Shown here: one piece after another, positions 7,364 to 10,508 of the stretch | How positions within the stretch are numbered: the first letter of the stretch is position 1 | How the letters are laid out: every line of letters begins with the position of its first letter | DNA from: Flavobacteriales bacterium | GTDB lineage: Bacteria; Bacteroidota; Bacteroidia; DT-38 | Length of the DNA stretch: 10,508 bases | Reading direction: 5' to 3' | NCBI GenBank assembly: GCA_013214975.1 | Contig: JABSPR010000363.1 | Coordinates: 1 to 10,508 of the forward strand | Program-made: the position numbers and the translations under genes | The notes under the pieces: generated by a model | What the model was told of the DNA's origin: nothing | Seen by the model: the letters and a program-made list of their open reading frames with translations, nothing else | The model's database searches: none

Positions 7364-7390
7364 AAAAAAAGGCCGATCGCTCGGCCTTTT
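7364..7390 (-). terminator. Rho-independent terminator downstream of rpoD
   Basis: On the - strand a stem AAAAGGCCGA / TCGGCCTTTT closes a GCGA loop (a GNRA tetraloop) and runs into seven T residues. The perfect 10-bp stem begins 3 nt after the rpoD stop codon. The loop is GNRA only when read on the - strand, which agrees with its job of ending the rpoD transcript. The other strand also has a broken T tract after the stem, but no + strand gene ends here. Confidence 0.92.
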
Positions 7391-7393
7391 CTT

Positions 7394-8263
7394 TTAACCT
7401 AAATAGGTTTTTAAAATTTTGTTTCTAGAAACGTGTTTCAGACGTCTTATGGCTTTCTCTTTAATTTGCCTAACTCTTTCTCTAGTTAAATCAAATTTCT
7501 CACCAATTTCTTCCAGAGTCATAGAGTGTTCTCCATTTAATCCGAAGTATAATCTAACAACATCAGCCTCTCGAGGTGTAAGAGTTCCTAATGCTCGTTC
7601 GATTTCAGTTCTTAAAGAATCATTAATTAAACCGCCTTCAGGGTTTGGACTATCCGCACTAGGCATTACTTCGTACATGTTAGAACTACTAGAATCGTCA
7701 TTTGATAATGGAGCATCCATTGATACGTGACGTCCAGCATTTTTCATGGACTCTTTAATGTCTGTTTCGCTTAATTCTAATTTCTCAGCAATCTCACTAG
7801 GAGTAGGTTCTCTTTCGAATTGTTGCTCTAAATATGAGAATGCTTTACCAATTTTATTGATAGAACCAATTTTATTCAATGGTAAACGAACAATTCTACT
7901 TTGTTCAGCTAAAGCTTGAAGAATAGACTGACGAATCCACCATACAGCGTATGAAATGAATTTAAATCCTCTTGTTTCATCGAATCGTTGAGCCGCTTTA
8001 ATTAAACCAAGATTACCTTCGTTAATTAAATCAGGAAGACTTAAGCCTTGATTTTGATATTGCTTAGCTACAGAAACTACAAACCTAAGATTAGCTTTAG
8101 TAAGTTTCTCTAAAGCAGCATGATCACCTTTTTTAATTCTTACCGCAAGCTTTACTTCCTCTTCAGCAGTAATCAAATCAACTCTACCTATTTCTTGTAG
8201 GTATTTGTCAAGAGAGGCCGTCTCTCTATTCGTAATCTGCTTGGTTATTTTTAGCTGTCTCAT
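7394..8263 (-). CDS. rpoD: Primary RNA polymerase sigma factor (sigma-70 family, Bacteroidota type)
   Basis: This 289-residue cytoplasmic sigma factor directs core RNA polymerase to housekeeping promoters. It has regions 1.2 (about 15-48), 2 (52-122, with the core-binding LPDLINEGNLGLIKA and the -10 recognition/melting segment FKFISYAVWWIRQSI at 100-114), 3 (131-205) and 4 (218-280, with the helix-turn-helix TLEEIGEKFDLTRERVRQIK at 249-268). Region 1.1 and the long non-conserved insert of E. coli RpoD are absent, which is normal for the primary sigma of Bacteroidota, where promoters follow a -33/-7 pattern. The MRQLKITKQITNRETASLDK start and KILKTYLG end match flavobacterial homologues in full. 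The gene lies 90 nt downstream of pnp and is followed at once by a strong terminator. Confidence 0.96.
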   Translation of the reverse strand: MRQLKITKQITNRETASLDKYLQEIGRVDLITAEEEVKLAVRIKKGDHAALEKLTKANLRFVVSVAKQYQNQGLSLPDLINEGNLGLIKAAQRFDETRGFKFISYAVWWIRQSILQALAEQSRIVRLPLNKIGSINKIGKAFSYLEQQFEREPTPSEIAEKLELSETDIKESMKNAGRHVSMDAPLSNDDSSSSNMYEVMPSADSPNPEGGLINDSLRTEIERALGTLTPREADVVRLYFGLNGEHSMTLEEIGEKFDLTRERVRQIKEKAIRRLKHVSRNKILKTYLG

Positions 8264-8290
8264 TTACCGTATTGAATTTTTCTTCTTTTT

Positions 8291-8317
8291 CTTATAGTGC
8301 AGTTCGATGACTACGAA
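8291..8317 (-). promoter_or_regulatory. Possible rpoD promoter in the pnp-rpoD gap
   Basis: On the - strand TTCG (8314-8317) is followed after 17 nt by TATAAG (8291-8296), about 27 nt before the rpoD ATG. This loosely resembles a Bacteroidota -33/-7 pair (TTTG and TAnnTTTG) but matches neither box fully. The call is supported only by position and by the possible terminator just upstream. Confidence 0.22.
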
Positions 8318-8323
8318 TGGTAT

Positions 8324-8348
8324 AAAAAAAAGTTACAATTAATTGCAA
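8324..8348 (-). terminator. Weak intrinsic terminator candidate after pnp
   Basis: On the - strand TTGCAATTAATTGTAA forms a short, AT-rich inverted repeat (6 bp with one G-U pair around a TTAA loop), followed after one base by eight T residues. It begins 5 nt past the pnp stop. The stem is weak, so it may only attenuate, leaving partial read-through into rpoD. Confidence 0.35.
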
Positions 8349-8353
8349 TTATT

Positions 8354-10492
8354 TTATTCCTGTACTGGCGCTGCTGTTTCTTCTTGTTTATCCAAAAGAA
8401 CTTTTCTCGATAATTTTAATTTGCCAGATTTACTGTCGATATCAATTATTTTAACCTCAACTATTTCTCCTTCCTTAAGAACACTTTCAACTGTTTCTAG
8501 TCTTTTATGATCAATTTCAGAGATGTGTAATAGGCCATCTTTTCCAGGAAGTATCTCAACAAACGCGCCATAAGGCATAATTGATTTTACTTTTCCTTTA
8601 TATACTTCACCTATTTCAGGAACACTTACGATTAGTTTAATTTTCGCTAGAGCTGCTTCTAAAGATTCTTTATTATCGCTAAATACATCAACAATACCTA
8701 CACCATCAACTTCATCAATAACAATAGAAGCACCAGTTTCAGCTTGTAATTCTTGGATTACTTTTCCGCCTGGTCCGATTACCGCACCAATCATATCTTT
8801 AGGAATTTCCAATTTAACAATTCTAGGAGCGTGATCTTTAATTTCAGAATTTGGTGAAGAAATAACTTTGTCGATTTCACCTAATATGTGTAATCTTCCC
8901 GCTCTAGCTTGCATTAAGGCTTCGGTCATAACATCATATGGTAAACCATCGATTTTAATGTCCATTTGACAAGCAGTAATACCGTCTCTAGTACCAGTTA
9001 CCTTGAAATCCATATCACCTAAATGATCTTCGTCACCAAGTATATCAGATAATACAGCGTTGTTTCCTTTGCCATCGCTAATAAGGCCCATTGCGATTCC
9101 TGAAACAGGCTTCTTAATTTGAATACCTGCATCCATTAAAGACATAGTACCTGCACAAACAGTTGCCATAGATGAAGATCCATTTGATTCAAGAATATCT
9201 GACAATATTCTAATTGTATAAGCTGAATCTGCAGGAATCATTCTTTTAAGTGCTCTCAAAGCCAAGTTTCCATGTCCAATTTCTCTCCTGCTAGTACCTC
9301 TTAAGAATCTAGCTTCACCGGTTGAGAAAGGAGGAAAGTTGTAATGTAACATGAACTTTTCTCTTGAAGAAGAAGTAACGCTATCAACAATTTGCTCATC
9401 CATTTTGTTACCTAAAGTAACACTTGCTAAGGCTTGGGTTTCACCTCGTGTAAATATAGCTGAACCATGTGCTCCTGGAAGGTAATTCACCTCACCCCAG
9501 ATTGCTCTAATTTCATCCGTTTTTCTACCATCTAGTCGAGTTCGTTCGGTAAGAACCATTGTTCTAACCGCGTCTTTGTTCACATCGTGAAAATATTCAC
9601 TGATAAGACCTTTTTTCTCAGCAGCTTCTTCTGCAGATAGGCTAGCAACAAATGCTTCTTTTACAGCAGTAAATTTCACACTTCTTTCTGCTTTAGAAGA
9701 ACCTTCTTTAGCAATTTCGTAGCACTTGTCGTAACAAGCAGATTTAAGAGCATCGAATAAAGGTTGATCCACATCCGCAACAGCGAAATCTCTTTTTACG
9801 GTAGCTTTCTCAATAGTTTTAGCTAATTCAATTTGTGCGCTACATTGTATTTTAATTGCTTCATGAGCAAATTTGATGGCCTCTAGCATTTCTTCTTCAG
9901 AAATTTCGTCCATTTCGCCTTCAACCATTACAATGTCTTTCAACGTACCTCCGATAATCATATCGATATCAGCTGAGTCTAATTCTTCTTTTGAAGGATT
10001 AATAGTTAGTTGTCCATTAATCCGAGCAACTCTTACTTCAGAAACAGGACCGCTAAAAGGAATATCCGAACACATCAAGGCTGTTGACGCTGCTAAACAT
10101 GCAAGACCGTCAGGCATTACATCTTTATCATGAGAAATTAAAGAAACAAGAACTTGTGTCTCACACATAAAGTCCTTCGGGAATAGAGGTCTAAGAACTC
10201 TATCAATAAGTCTACTTGTTAAAATTTCGTTATCAGTTGGTCGAGCTTCTCTTTTAAAGAATCCTCCTGGAAATTTACCTGCAGCAGAATATTTCTCTTT
10301 GTAATCAACGGAAAGAGGGAAATAGTCCATTGTAGACGCATTTCTGCTTGCTACTACTGTAGCTAACAACATCATGTTCTTATGTTTCAATACAATCGAG
10401 CCATCCGACTGCTTTGCCAATTTACCTGTCTCTAATGTGACAGAATTACCTTCGGACATGTCGAAAGTATAATTCGTTCCAATATTAGCCAT
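8354..10492 (-). CDS. pnp: Polynucleotide phosphorylase
   Basis: This 712-residue phosphorolytic 3'-5' exoribonuclease takes part in mRNA turnover as a cytoplasmic trimer. The domains are in normal order: first RNase PH domain (about 13-150, with FPGGFFKREARPTDNEILTS at 74-93), helical linker (about 240-310), catalytic second RNase PH domain (about 315-545), KH domain (about 558-622, GPGG loop at 573-576) and S1 domain (about 628-697, YGAFVEILPGKDGLLHISEI). Expected active-site positions are kept: RGTSRREIGHG (398-408), SNGSSSMATV (436-445) and ILGDEDHLGDMDFKV (484-498). The ATG start gives a full-length protein; only 16 nt upstream are visible, so its promoter and the rpsO gene often found before pnp are out of view. 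rpoD follows on the same strand after 90 nt. Confidence 0.98.
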   Translation of the reverse strand: MANIGTNYTFDMSEGNSVTLETGKLAKQSDGSIVLKHKNMMLLATVVASRNASTMDYFPLSVDYKEKYSAAGKFPGGFFKREARPTDNEILTSRLIDRVLRPLFPKDFMCETQVLVSLISHDKDVMPDGLACLAASTALMCSDIPFSGPVSEVRVARINGQLTINPSKEELDSADIDMIIGGTLKDIVMVEGEMDEISEEEMLEAIKFAHEAIKIQCSAQIELAKTIEKATVKRDFAVADVDQPLFDALKSACYDKCYEIAKEGSSKAERSVKFTAVKEAFVASLSAEEAAEKKGLISEYFHDVNKDAVRTMVLTERTRLDGRKTDEIRAIWGEVNYLPGAHGSAIFTRGETQALASVTLGNKMDEQIVDSVTSSSREKFMLHYNFPPFSTGEARFLRGTSRREIGHGNLALRALKRMIPADSAYTIRILSDILESNGSSSMATVCAGTMSLMDAGIQIKKPVSGIAMGLISDGKGNNAVLSDILGDEDHLGDMDFKVTGTRDGITACQMDIKIDGLPYDVMTEALMQARAGRLHILGEIDKVISSPNSEIKDHAPRIVKLEIPKDMIGAVIGPGGKVIQELQAETGASIVIDEVDGVGIVDVFSDNKESLEAALAKIKLIVSVPEIGEVYKGKVKSIMPYGAFVEILPGKDGLLHISEIDHKRLETVESVLKEGEIVEVKIIDIDSKSGKLKLSRKVLLDKQEETAAPVQE

Positions 10493-10508
10493 TCTAATAG
10501 GTTTAATA

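Noticed and set aside
8264..8353. Possible small RNA or riboswitch in the pnp-rpoD gap
   Set aside because: The 90-nt gap is AT-rich with only a weak hairpin and T run; no conserved riboswitch core or longer stem was seen.
9873..10133. Open frame on the + strand opposite pnp, serine/isoleucine-rich
   Set aside because: It lies entirely within the well-conserved pnp gene and has the low-complexity look of an antisense frame.

Overview
The window reads as a chromosomal segment of a low-GC member of the Bacteroidota, most likely Flavobacteriales or a close relative. Three things suggest this. The primary sigma factor is of the short type without region 1.1 that is typical of the phylum. The start sites lack clear Shine-Dalgarno sequences. 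The homoserine dehydrogenase end is followed directly by thrB and thrC, as in the thrABC operons of this group. No RNA genes, insertion sequences, CRISPR arrays or prophage genes were seen, and coding density is very high.

Layout. On the + strand, positions 3-2423 hold the 3' end of thrA (homoserine dehydrogenase C-terminus), then complete thrB (homoserine kinase) and thrC (threonine synthase). This is the pathway from aspartate to threonine in one tight operon, with all three genes in the same reading frame. Everything from 2420 to the right edge is on the - strand. Read in its own direction this strand carries pnp (polynucleotide phosphorylase), rpoD (primary sigma factor), a strong rho-independent terminator, and then a five-gene run: rpe (ribulose-phosphate 3-epimerase), a SAM-dependent methyltransferase, an AlgI-type MBOAT O-acyltransferase, a membrane-anchored SGNH/DltD-like protein and a CotH-like lipoprotein. 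The last gene ends inside the stop codon of thrC.

How the genes fit together. pnp, rpoD, rpe and thrABC are housekeeping genes. The accessory part is 2420-5943, perhaps with the methyltransferase at 5959-6633. An MBOAT protein paired with an SGNH protein is the known architecture for moving acyl groups across the inner membrane onto extracytoplasmic glycans (AlgI/AlgJ/AlgX, PatA/PatB, DltB/DltD). The added CotH-family lipoprotein suggests a second surface-related step. The substrate cannot be read from the sequence, and no glycosyltransferases or polymerases lie in the window. The gene spacings (11, 15, -1 and 33 nt) and the terminator before rpe suggest that rpe and the four downstream genes form one transcription unit.
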